Assembly: GCA_017416765.1 (NCBI GenBank)
Contig: JAFQBE010000022.1
Span: 1 to 60,207, forward strand
Reading direction: 5' to 3'
Length of the DNA stretch: 60,207 bases
DNA from: Clostridia bacterium
Lineage (GTDB): Bacteria; Bacillota; Clostridia; Oscillospirales; Acutalibacteraceae
The translations under genes and the position numbers were made by a program. The stretch's first letter is position 1; the number at the start of each line of letters is the position of its first letter. The notes below the pieces were generated by a model that was not told the DNA's origin, made no database searches, and saw only the letters and a list, made by a program, of their open reading frames with translations. Below, one piece after another: positions 52,402 through 60,207 of this stretch.

Positions 52402-52982
52402 GTACGCTTATGACTGTACTTACTCTCTGTTATGAATTCTTTAAAACAGGCTTGCTTGCCGTAGGCGGCGGTCTTGCAACTCTGCCCTTCCTTTCGGAAA
52501 TGGCAAACAAGTATCCCGATTGGTTTACCCATGAACAGCTGGCTGATATGATAGCGGTTTCAGAATCTACTCCCGGACCTATAGGCGTTAATATGGCAAC
52601 CTATGTGGGTTTCCGTGTTTTCGGTATTCCCGGTGCGGTGTTTGCCACGATTTCTCTTGTGCTGCCCTCGCTTATAATTATTGTTGCCATAGCAAAGGTA
52701 ATGGATAAGTACATGAGCAACAAGTATATGCAGTGGGCATTCGGCGGACTCAGACCCGCTGTAACAGGTCTTATAGCCGCAGCCGGCTGGAGTGTTGTTG
52801 AGCTTGCATTGCTTGACCTTACCGATTTTGATATTGCCCGTTTCTGGGAAGCAATAAATATTCCTGCGGTAATAATATTTGCAGCAGTGCTTTTTCTGAC
52901 ACAGTTCAAAAAAACAAAAAAACTGCACCCGATAATATTTATCGGTATATGTGCAGCTATAGGAATAATATTCAAATTATAA
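52398..52982 (+). CDS. Chromate transporter-type protein, second half
   Basis: The 194-aa partner of the preceding CHR protein, with the block VGGGLATLPFLSEMANKYPDWFTHEQ and STPGPIGVNMATYVGF. The two overlap by 4 bp (ATGA) and are translated together. A hairpin terminator follows. Confidence 0.88.
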   Translation: MSTLMTVLTLCYEFFKTGLLAVGGGLATLPFLSEMANKYPDWFTHEQLADMIAVSESTPGPIGVNMATYVGFRVFGIPGAVFATISLVLPSLIIIVAIAKVMDKYMSNKYMQWAFGGLRPAVTGLIAAAGWSVVELALLDLTDFDIARFWEAINIPAVIIFAAVLFLTQFKKTKKLHPIIFIGICAAIGIIFKL

Positions 52983-53000
52983 TCATTAGGTTGAAAATTC

Positions 53001-53031
53001 AAGCCGTAGCTTAAAATAACAGCTACGGCTT
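53001..53031. terminator. Hairpin terminator after CHR genes
   Basis: The arms aagccgtagct (53001-53011) and agctacggctt (53021-53031) pair perfectly, followed by a T-rich tail. It also lies just after the stop of the minus-strand zinc-ribbon gene. Confidence 0.85.
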
Positions 53032-53037
53032 GTTCTT

Positions 53038-53751
53038 TTATTTTTCAATTTTCTTAATTGTATTTACGCTTCTCTGAATAGAGAATTTTGCTTTGAGTTC
53101 TTCTTTGACAGCCTTGGGGTCCATGAAAAACAGCAGGGCAAGTATACATGCGCAAATTACAATTACAGCCAGCCAGAGGAAAGGCACTGCAGCTGTTTTT
53201 GCAATTGTTATTACACTTGCGATAACGCTTAAAACTGCAAACAGTACGGGGTATGCTGCGGCACGCTTTGCGCGTTTGGGTTTGGCAAGTATCAGCACCG
53301 TAAGTGCTGCCAGCACAGCTATACTGCTTATGGGTAAATAACCTGTTAATGCAAGTGTTATATCTTCATGCTGTATTTTGCTTACCGCTACGCTGAAAAG
53401 GGCTAACGGCAGCCAGTTCATTACTATATAGTTGCCTGCATAAAGCTGCTTTACCAAAAACGGTCTGCCGAGCAAGGTCCAGACAAGTGCAACGGTACAA
53501 ATTGTGCCTGCGGCAAGCAACTTTGAAGTAAGTCCTGTTGCGCACAGAGCTATGCTTATTGCGGATATAACCAGCCATATTACAAGGAATACATGGAACG
53601 GATCTTTTTTAAAGGGCTCTGTTTTGAGCTTAGGGAATTCGGCAGTGCGAATGCCTTTAAGTACAGGTTCATCCGGTGAAGCCTTTGCACCGCACAGCGG
53701 GCAGGCTGTATAAGTTTCAGGAAGGTCTACATTACATTCTCTGCATCTCAT
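53038..53751 (-). CDS. Zinc-ribbon membrane protein (DUF6320-like)
   Basis: A 237-aa protein with an N-terminal zinc ribbon CRECNVDLPETYTACPLCG (residues 3-21) followed by six or so membrane segments. It resembles the DUF6320 family; function unknown. The ATG at 53751 has GGGAG at the right distance and starts 5 bp after the acyltransferase stop, so I prefer it over the ATG at 53769 that would overlap. It is probably the last gene of a three-gene membrane/lipid cluster. Confidence 0.78.
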   Translation of the reverse strand: MRCRECNVDLPETYTACPLCGAKASPDEPVLKGIRTAEFPKLKTEPFKKDPFHVFLVIWLVISAISIALCATGLTSKLLAAGTICTVALVWTLLGRPFLVKQLYAGNYIVMNWLPLALFSVAVSKIQHEDITLALTGYLPISSIAVLAALTVLILAKPKRAKRAAAYPVLFAVLSVIASVITIAKTAAVPFLWLAVIVICACILALLFFMDPKAVKEELKAKFSIQRSVNTIKKIEK

Positions 53752-53755
53752 ATTA

Positions 53756-55021
53756 TCACTCCCAATCACTGCTTTCTACATGCACACGCATGCCGAGGTC
53801 TGCAAGAGTTTTGTAGAATGTGCGTACCGCATCAGTCTGCTTTGATGCAACATTGAAGCTGATATTGAGCCTGTCATCAACGCTGTTGACAGCGCAGCCT
53901 ACACAGCTTCTCGGACCGCCGAGGAAAACGCACATACGGTCAATATGCTCCTTCATTTCGGGCGGAAGTTTGCATACACCGAGATTTGAAAGGCAGCATG
54001 CAAATTTTTTCTGACCGTTCTTGTAGCCCAGCTTCAATACATGCTTTTTAAGTCCGTTCGGCAGAACGCGAACAACGGGATTGCTTGCAAGTGAAACGTT
54101 GGCGGCGATATTCTGCTCGAGAACTTCTTTTTCTGTACCTTCTTTAATTTTACCGCGCAGTCCCTCTATAATTTCTTCAACTGTTGTGCTTTTATCATCT
54201 TTAAGCGGTACACCGACATTGGTGAACAGTGAGAAGTTACGCATTGAATTTACGCCGAAAATGGGACGAAGTGAAACCGGTACAGAAATTTTGATGGGCA
54301 GCTTGTTATCTGCGGGTGCATTCTGATACAGCGAGTAAATAAATACAGCGGTAAGGAATTCTGTAATGGTGATATTACGGGGCTTACAGAAAGCTTTCAC
54401 ATCTTCAACAGGAACAAGTCCTTCAAAAAGGCGGTTATAGTTGTGTATGGTGTGTACAGTATGCTGATAGCTGACGGTTTCTTTTTTGCCCGGAGCCTTT
54501 TTGTTCTTGTCATAAAAGAATTTGAAGTTGTCACGTACTTCTTCAATCTTGGGTTCTTCGGTTATATCGATAATAAGGTCGCTTTCCGGAATCTCGACAC
54601 CTTTAAGGCGGAGATACTGCGCGGTGAGCGCTTTGAGCACGGTGATTGTTGCACCACCGTCAGATATGCCGTGGAAAGCTTCTATACAAAGTCTGCGTTT
54701 ATAGTAAATAATTTTAAGTGCAGGACCTTCGTTGTACCAACGCGGTGTAGGCAGAACGGGATAAATATGTTCTTCCTCAACGGTGGGAACTATATCTGTT
54801 TTTTCAAGATATGGCCAGAAGTAACCGTAACGGAGCTGTACAAAGTATGTAGGGAAACGGGGCATTATGTCTTTGACTGCCTGGCGGAGGATTACGGGGT
54901 CAACATCTTCCTTCATGATAAAACCGATACGGAAGCTGCAAATCCACTCTCTATTCGAAGAATACGGATAAATTGTGGCAGCATTGTCAAGCTCAAACCA
55001 GCTTCTTTGTGTTTCAGACAT
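53756..55021 (-). CDS. Condensation-domain-like acyltransferase
   Basis: A 421-aa protein of the chloramphenicol-acetyltransferase/condensation fold, with the catalytic HxxxDG motif as FHGISDGG (near residue 128) and a later SFNVASKQ segment. It resembles proteins annotated as alcohol acetyltransferases, and its acceptor is unknown. The ATG at 55021 follows AGGAGGG; the longer opening to 55099 overlaps the upstream gene and is unlikely. It lies between a VTT membrane protein and a zinc-ribbon membrane protein, which suggests work on a membrane lipid or polyketide. Confidence 0.83.
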   Translation of the reverse strand: MSETQRSWFELDNAATIYPYSSNREWICSFRIGFIMKEDVDPVILRQAVKDIMPRFPTYFVQLRYGYFWPYLEKTDIVPTVEEEHIYPVLPTPRWYNEGPALKIIYYKRRLCIEAFHGISDGGATITVLKALTAQYLRLKGVEIPESDLIIDITEEPKIEEVRDNFKFFYDKNKKAPGKKETVSYQHTVHTIHNYNRLFEGLVPVEDVKAFCKPRNITITEFLTAVFIYSLYQNAPADNKLPIKISVPVSLRPIFGVNSMRNFSLFTNVGVPLKDDKSTTVEEIIEGLRGKIKEGTEKEVLEQNIAANVSLASNPVVRVLPNGLKKHVLKLGYKNGQKKFACCLSNLGVCKLPPEMKEHIDRMCVFLGGPRSCVGCAVNSVDDRLNISFNVASKQTDAVRTFYKTLADLGMRVHVESSDWE

Positions 55022-55733
55022 TGTTTTTGCCCTCCTGAGCAGCCTTTGTTTTTGCAATAAGGCGCTTTGTAATAAGACTTGCGATAAGTACGAATACAAT
55101 TATGACAACTACGGGAATTGCTGCAAGCCAGGGCTTTTCTCCGATACTCTTGAGAGCGGTTCCGAAAAGAGTATATACAATTGCAAGCGGGAGCATACCG
55201 AGGTTTGCGCCGATCATGTAGTTCTTATAGGAGATACCCATAGCACCGAAAAGAAGGCTGGAAAGGTCACCGGGAAGGATGCCGGAAAGCTTTACCGCAA
55301 AGGTCATTTCGGTTTCATTTGCACCCGCAAAGTCATCCATCTTTTTGATTGCCTTGAACTTACCTTTAAGTGTATCAACCATGCTTGCGCCTGTGAATCT
55401 GCCAAGAAAGTAGGGGATGGAAAGGCTGAGAAAAACAGAAACAATGTTGATGATAAGCGCTAAAAAGTAGTTGGGCATAAGGTATCCGCAGATTGCAAAG
55501 ATAACCGAGGGCGGAAAAACAAGAGCAAAAGATTTGACAACGGAAAAAAGAATAACACCGAAAGCAATTGTTGCAACGCCGCCTGTAATCTTTTCACTCA
55601 GTTCGGGAATGTTTGCAAGTTTGATGTCGTATTTTTTGGTGAGAATAAGGCAAAGTATAACCATTGCCACCATAAAAATACCCGCGCCTATCTGAAGCGC
55701 TTTGACAAGTTTGCCGTAGTTTTTTTCTGCCAT
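55014..55733 (-). CDS. TVP38/TMEM64-family (VTT) membrane protein
   Basis: A 239-aa DedA-superfamily membrane protein with the VTT domain: ALVFPPSVIFAICGYLMPN, SIPYFLGRF and KLSGILPGDLSSLLFGAMGI. Such proteins move or scramble lipids across the membrane. It is the first gene of the acyltransferase/zinc-ribbon cluster and overlaps the acyltransferase start by 8 bp. TAAAGGAG precedes the ATG. Confidence 0.87.
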   Translation of the reverse strand: MAEKNYGKLVKALQIGAGIFMVAMVILCLILTKKYDIKLANIPELSEKITGGVATIAFGVILFSVVKSFALVFPPSVIFAICGYLMPNYFLALIINIVSVFLSLSIPYFLGRFTGASMVDTLKGKFKAIKKMDDFAGANETEMTFAVKLSGILPGDLSSLLFGAMGISYKNYMIGANLGMLPLAIVYTLFGTALKSIGEKPWLAAIPVVVIIVFVLIASLITKRLIAKTKAAQEGKNNV

Positions 55734-55879
55734 GAAAAGTTTTCTCCTTTAAAATTTTATTTTTGGACAAAAATACTATACAGTAAAAGTCTTTTTTTGT
55801 CAATCATACTATTGAAATATGATAATTTTAGTATATAATATTTACCTGTAATTTACTTATATTTTATTGGAGATTTAAT

Positions 55880-57694
55880 ATGGAGCGCAGAGAAATAAGA
55901 AATGTTGCCATTATTGCTCATGTTGACCACGGCAAAACCACACTTGTTGATGAGCTTTTAAAACAGAGCGGTACCTTCCGTGAAAATGAGCAGGTTGCAG
56001 ACCGTGTTATGGACTCAAACGACCTTGAGCGTGAACGCGGCATCACAATTCTTTCGAAGAATACCTCAATTCATTATAAGAATACGAAAATCAATATTGT
56101 TGATACTCCCGGTCATGCCGATTTCGGCGGTGAGGTTGAGCGTATCCTTTTGATGGTAGACGGTGTGCTGCTGCTTGTCGATGCATTTGAAGGCTGTATG
56201 CCGCAAACTCGCTTTGTTCTCAAAAAAGCACTCGGTCTGGGCAAAAAGGTGCTTGTTGTCGTCAACAAGATTGACCGCCCCGGTGCAAGACCCGATGAGG
56301 TGCTTGATGAGGTGCTTGATTTGTTTATCGAACTCGGTGCAGATGATGAACAGCTTGAATTCCCCGTAGTTTACGCAAGCGGACGCGACGGCTATTCATC
56401 TCTTGATCCCGAAGCACGCGAAGGCGATATGCGCCCGCTGCTTGAAGCTCTGCTTGAAAATATTGAACCGCCCAAGGGCGATGTCGATGCACCGCTTCAG
56501 ATTCTGTTTTCTTCACTTGAATATGATGATTATGTCGGCAGAATCGGTGTCGGCAGAGTTGAAAGAGGTACTGTAAAGCGCAATCAGATGGTTACCCTCT
56601 GTAAAGCGGATGGTTCACAGAAGAATGAGCGCATTACAAGACTTTACCAGTTTGAAGGTCTTAAACGCGTTGAAGTTGAAGAAGCACAGGCAGGTGACCT
56701 TATCTGCGTTTCAGGTATTCCCGATATCAATATAGGCGAAACAGCCTGTGCAACGGATTGCGTTGAACCGCTGCCCTTTGTCAAAATTGATGAGCCTACA
56801 ATTTCAATGAACTTTATCGTAAACGACAGCCCCTTTGCAGGGCAGGAAGGCAAGTTCGTAACTTCACGCAATATCCGCGACCGTCTTTTCAAAGAAGTTG
56901 AAACAAATGTAAGCATGCGCGTTGAAGAAACCGACACAACCGATACCTTTAAGGTTTCGGGCAGAGGCGAGCTTCACCTTTCAATTCTTATTGAAACAAT
57001 GCGCCGTCAGGGCTATGAATTCCAGGTTTCCCGCCCGAAGGTTATTTTAAAAGAAATTGACGGCGAGATTTACGAACCCGTTGAACTGCTTATTATCGAA
57101 GTGCCCGAACAGTATGTAGGTGCTGTTATCGAAAAACTCGGCTCACGCAAGGCGGAGCTTGAAAATATGGGTGTGCGTGACGGCGGCTCAACTCACCTTG
57201 AGTTTAAAATTCCCTCCCGCGGTCTTATCGGCTACCGTTCCGAATTCCTTACCGATACAAACGGCAACGGTATTATGAACCAGCTTTTCCACGGCTATGA
57301 ACCTTATGCAGGCGATATCCAGACCCGTGAACGCGGTTCAATTGTTGTTCACGAGGCAGGTGAATCAACGGGCTACGGTCTGTTTAATACGCAGGACCGC
57401 GGCAGACTTTTCATCGGTCCCGGTGTGCCTGTGTATGAAGGCATGATAGTAGGCGAATGTGCAAAGAATGAGGATATCGTTTGTAATGTCTGCAAGAAAA
57501 AGCAGCTTACAAATACCCGCGCCGCAGGCAGCGACGATGCGTTGCGCCTTGTACCGCCATCAAATTTAAGCCTTGAGCAATGCATGGAATTCATCAAAGA
57601 TGATGAACTGCTTGAAGTTACTCCCAAATCATTGCGCTTGCGCAAAATGATACTTTCAAAAGAACTCCGCCTTAAAAAACAGTTCAAGAAATAA
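55880..57694 (+). CDS. typA: GTPase TypA/BipA, ribosome-associated
   Basis: A translational GTPase of 604 aa linked to ribosome assembly and stress at low temperature. The G1 motif [10 protein letters not shown] is at residues 13-22, RERGITI is in switch 1, DTPGHADF is G3 and [10 protein letters not shown] is the G4 region. The C-terminal domains include the TypA-specific [14 protein letters not shown] segment. Length and motifs are standard. It has its own upstream region and a hairpin terminator. Confidence 0.97.
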   Translation: MERREIRNVAIIAHVDHGKTTLVDELLKQSGTFRENEQVADRVMDSNDLERERGITILSKNTSIHYKNTKINIVDTPGHADFGGEVERILLMVDGVLLLVDAFEGCMPQTRFVLKKALGLGKKVLVVVNKIDRPGARPDEVLDEVLDLFIELGADDEQLEFPVVYASGRDGYSSLDPEAREGDMRPLLEALLENIEPPKGDVDAPLQILFSSLEYDDYVGRIGVGRVERGTVKRNQMVTLCKADGSQKNERITRLYQFEGLKRVEVEEAQAGDLICVSGIPDINIGETACATDCVEPLPFVKIDEPTISMNFIVNDSPFAGQEGKFVTSRNIRDRLFKEVETNVSMRVEETDTTDTFKVSGRGELHLSILIETMRRQGYEFQVSRPKVILKEIDGEIYEPVELLIIEVPEQYVGAVIEKLGSRKAELENMGVRDGGSTHLEFKIPSRGLIGYRSEFLTDTNGNGIMNQLFHGYEPYAGDIQTRERGSIVVHEAGESTGYGLFNTQDRGRLFIGPGVPVYEGMIVGECAKNEDIVCNVCKKKQLTNTRAAGSDDALRLVPPSNLSLEQCMEFIKDDELLEVTPKSLRLRKMILSKELRLKKQFKK

Positions 57695-57700
57695 AAATTT

Positions 57701-57725
57701 ACAGCCACGGTTTTGCCGTGGCTGT
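57701..57725. terminator. Terminator between typA and glnA
   Basis: The arms acagccacgg (57701-57710) and ccgtggctgt (57716-57725) with a TTTTG loop form a perfect stem followed by TTT. It lies between convergent genes and may serve both. Confidence 0.87.
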
Positions 57726-57743
57726 TTTGCTTGGATAAAGATA

Positions 57744-59168
57744 TTATAAATTGAAGTACTTGTCGTATTCTGCGGGGTGAGGGATAGAAGAAAGCTGGCG
57801 GCATTCTTCGCGCTTTGCTTTGATGAAGTTCCTGATAAGTTCTTCGGGGAATACGCCGCCTTCGGTGAGGTAAGCGTAGTCAGCTTCAAGTGCATCAAGT
57901 GCTTCCTCAAGTGATGCGGGAAGGCCCTGAAGCTTAGCTTTTTCTTCCTCGGGAAGGTGGTAAAGGTTTACATCGTAGGGACCCCAGCCGTTTGCGTGCG
58001 GATCAATTTTGTTCTTGATACCGTCAAGACCTGCCATAAGAATTGCTGCATAGCAGAAATAGGGGTTGCAGGTTGCATCGGGATTACGAAGCTCGAAACG
58101 GCGTTTATCAGGAGCTTTTGCATATGCGGGAATACGGATAACAGCGCTGCGGTTTGATGTAGCATAGCCGACTGTAACGGGTGCTTCAAAGCCGGGTATA
58201 AGGCGCTTGAAGGAATTTGTGCTGGGGTTGGTGATAGCACACAGTGAGTGAATGTGCTTGAGTAGACCGCCCATGAACCAATGTGCTTCCTTGCTCAGGT
58301 GTGCATAGCCGTTATCATCGGAGAATACGGGCTCGCCGTCCTTAAACAGAAGCATGTGTACGTGCATACCGCTGCCTGCTTCACCCCATACGGGCTTGGG
58401 CATAAAGGTTGCAGCCTTGCCGTATTTGAGAGCTGTGTTGTGTATGATGTATTTAATCATCATGGTTGCGTCAGCCATGTGTACTACTTCGCCAAGCTGA
58501 GGCTCAATTTCAAACTGACCTGATGCGGCAACCTCGGGGTGATGGTAATTTATTTCAATACCTGCATCCTTCATGAGCATGCACATTTCGCTGCGGCATT
58601 CGTAGGAAATATCGAAAGGCTTTGCTATGTGGTAGTTCTTCTGCTTGGGAACAACAACGCCGAGACCTTCTACATCAGAGTTCCAGTAGGACTGCTGTGC
58701 GTCAACATTAAAACCGATCTGTCTGCCTTCAACATTCCATGTAACATTGTCGAACAGATAAAATTCAAATTCAGGCAGAATCTTCATTTCGTCGGCAACG
58801 CCGCTGTTCTTCATGTATTCAACAGCAGCCTTGATGATGTTGCGGGGATACTGAGCAAGGGGACGGTTTTCAGGGCTGTCAATAATCATTGCGTTACCTG
58901 TCATAGACAGTGTGGGGATTGAGCAGAAGGGGTCGATAACAGCCGTATCGGGGTCGGGGATGAAAACCATATCGCTCTTTTCAACAACAGCATAGCCGTA
59001 GTTGGAAGCATCAAAACCGATGCCGCTCTTCATAGTGTCTTCGGAAAAATTCTGTGCAGGGATTGTAACGTGACGGTACTGACCGTTGATATCAACCATC
59101 TTGAAGTCAACCATCTGAATGCCGTTTTCTTCAATCATTGCAAGAATGTCTTTAACGCTCTTACTCAT
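57744..59168 (-). CDS. glnA: Glutamine synthetase type I
   Basis: This makes glutamine from glutamate and ammonia. The 474-aa length and the motifs MHVHMLLFKDG, NPSTNSFKRLIPGFEAP and NRSAVIRIP are those of GSI. A NLYHLP segment lies where the adenylylation-loop Tyr of some GSI enzymes is found. The ATG at 59168 follows AGAGGT; the long open frame upstream to 59282 is not coding. Glutamine supply also matters for the amidotransferase-less NadE and GMP synthase in this window. Confidence 0.96.
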   Translation of the reverse strand: MSKSVKDILAMIEENGIQMVDFKMVDINGQYRHVTIPAQNFSEDTMKSGIGFDASNYGYAVVEKSDMVFIPDPDTAVIDPFCSIPTLSMTGNAMIIDSPENRPLAQYPRNIIKAAVEYMKNSGVADEMKILPEFEFYLFDNVTWNVEGRQIGFNVDAQQSYWNSDVEGLGVVVPKQKNYHIAKPFDISYECRSEMCMLMKDAGIEINYHHPEVAASGQFEIEPQLGEVVHMADATMMIKYIIHNTALKYGKAATFMPKPVWGEAGSGMHVHMLLFKDGEPVFSDDNGYAHLSKEAHWFMGGLLKHIHSLCAITNPSTNSFKRLIPGFEAPVTVGYATSNRSAVIRIPAYAKAPDKRRFELRNPDATCNPYFCYAAILMAGLDGIKNKIDPHANGWGPYDVNLYHLPEEEKAKLQGLPASLEEALDALEADYAYLTEGGVFPEELIRNFIKAKREECRQLSSIPHPAEYDKYFNL

Positions 59169-59340
59169 AGCAATACCTCTTTTAACGAATTTTGTAGTAC
59201 CTAAATAATACAATATATCTCCGTAAATGACAATAACCAATTTGTAAAAATATAAAATATTACCTTTGTTATATATTAACAAATTTATTTACAAGTAATA
59301 TTGATGTATGGTAGTATTATAGTGTAAAGGAGTTGAACAC

Positions 59341-60009
59341 ATGGCAGGCGAAAAAATAAACGCTTTTGTACACCGCAGGGGAAGGGACAAGCACCTGAAT
59401 ACGGCTACATTTATAATGTTTATATTTTTAGCGGCGGAAAAAATTGCGTCCGGTGCAAGTCTGCGCCTTTATGCCGGCAAAACCTATTTTGATTTTACAT
59501 TTTCGCTTACCGATATTGTTCAGCTGCTTATTTATATTTCAATGGCAGTGCTGATTTCTCAAAAGGTCAAGCACAAATACCTGCTCGTTCCCGATTTTGT
59601 TCTGCTGTGCATTAAGCTGTACGCTGCCGTGTCGGGGCTTATAACCCTTTCGGGTATGCACCACAGCAATGTGTTGAGCGAGTTGACTGTGCTTGAAAAA
59701 ACGGTTGAAAGCCTGCTGTTTGCATTCTTCTTGCTTGCGCTTTTTGCGGGCAAGCTGCTACACCATAAAAGAGTTGCCGAATATTGTCCCGTTATCTGCC
59801 TTGGTGTGCTGTCGTTCTGCGTGCCGGTAACGGTTGTGTTTGAAATATTGAAGCTCTATGTTGAGGAGCAGATGAACTATCCGCTTCATATGGAAATTTT
59901 TATTTTCCTGCGCGGATTAATAAACGAAACCTTCCTCGATTTACCCTACGCTATGCTGATACTGCTTGTGTTTTATTGTCATAATACAAAAGAATCTATA
60001 AGCGGGTAA
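59341..60009 (+). CDS. Hypothetical integral membrane protein
   Basis: A 222-aa protein with about 6 hydrophobic segments (for example LLIYISMAVLI, LLFAFFLLALFAG and YALMILLVFYC). I recognise no family. An AAAGGAG site precedes the ATG. It has no clear operon partner, and the window ends 198 bp later. Confidence 0.7.
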   Translation: MAGEKINAFVHRRGRDKHLNTATFIMFIFLAAEKIASGASLRLYAGKTYFDFTFSLTDIVQLLIYISMAVLISQKVKHKYLLVPDFVLLCIKLYAAVSGLITLSGMHHSNVLSELTVLEKTVESLLFAFFLLALFAGKLLHHKRVAEYCPVICLGVLSFCVPVTVVFEILKLYVEEQMNYPLHMEIFIFLRGLINETFLDLPYAMLILLVFYCHNTKESISG

Positions 60010-60207
60010 GAAATTGCAGTTTAGCGGCGAGTCGCCGCAGACAATGCCGCCTATTATAAAATTGATTTAACAATTAAAAATCATTAACGGCGGAAATAAA
60101 AAGCGTAAAAACAAAAGCAAGGTAAAAATGAATGATGTTGGTAGGCTGAACGGAACAGGCTGACGGGAATGAACTTCAATTATTCATCCGAGCGAGGGAA
60201 CCATAGG

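Noticed and set aside
60010-60207. RNA gene in the last 198 bp
   Set aside because: No tRNA cloverleaf or other known RNA shape could be made out.

Overview
The window looks like a chromosome segment from a spore-forming, anaerobic, gut-type Clostridia bacterium (Oscillospirales/Ruminococcaceae-like). This is an inference from several signs: a SpoIVB sporulation protease, strong AGGAGG-type ribosome sites, several glycoside hydrolases, a ferredoxin-dependent indolepyruvate oxidoreductase, and a TnpV-type mobile element of the sort common in gut Firmicutes. I ran no database searches, so family calls rest on motifs and gene order.

Left backbone (1-8.37 kb). A short array of small hairpins is followed by a tight five-gene operon: glutaminyl cyclase lipoprotein, nadE, a GH110-like alpha-1,3-galactosidase, and two TIM-barrel sugar isomerases. 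The operon ends at a perfect 19-bp hairpin terminator. A lipoprotein gene on the minus strand and a GH3 beta-glycosidase follow.

Mobile element (8374-25080, about 16.7 kb). A 13-bp direct repeat (attattcccactc) flanks an integrative mobilizable element inserted in the last codons of guaA, and the guaA reading frame stays intact. The right half holds a repressor, excisionase, tyrosine integrase, mobilization protein, RepA-like helicase, MobV-type relaxase, TnpV and small accessory genes. It also holds a candidate oriT, an iteron-like inverted array, and consensus promoters with operator palindromes in their spacers. There are no conjugation genes, so transfer would need a helper. The left half is one cargo operon of nine closely spaced genes behind a single good promoter. 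In order they are an XRE regulator, a class III Fic protein, a small protein, a BcgI-like fused restriction-methylation enzyme with its specificity subunit, a HhH/PD-(D/E)XK-like protein, a TIR-domain protein, a PHP-ATPase fusion and a small partner. The last three or four genes are the best candidates here for an undescribed anti-phage system.

Right backbone (25-60.2 kb). It begins with an ATP-pyrophosphatase-only GMP synthase and a large secreted protein of unknown function. An arylacetate operon follows (symporter, phenylacetate-CoA ligase, IorA, IorB, ACT protein). Next are a peptidase C26 hydrolase, a GH2/GPH-transporter/AraC sugar locus, spoIVB, the livHMGF transporter with its binding protein further away, a secreted TIM-barrel/CBM9-like protein, a GH31 enzyme leading a split chromate-type transporter, an acyltransferase/zinc-ribbon/VTT membrane cluster, typA, glnA and an orphan membrane protein. 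NadE and the GMP synthase here both lack their own glutaminase domain, so ammonia or a separate subunit would have to supply nitrogen.
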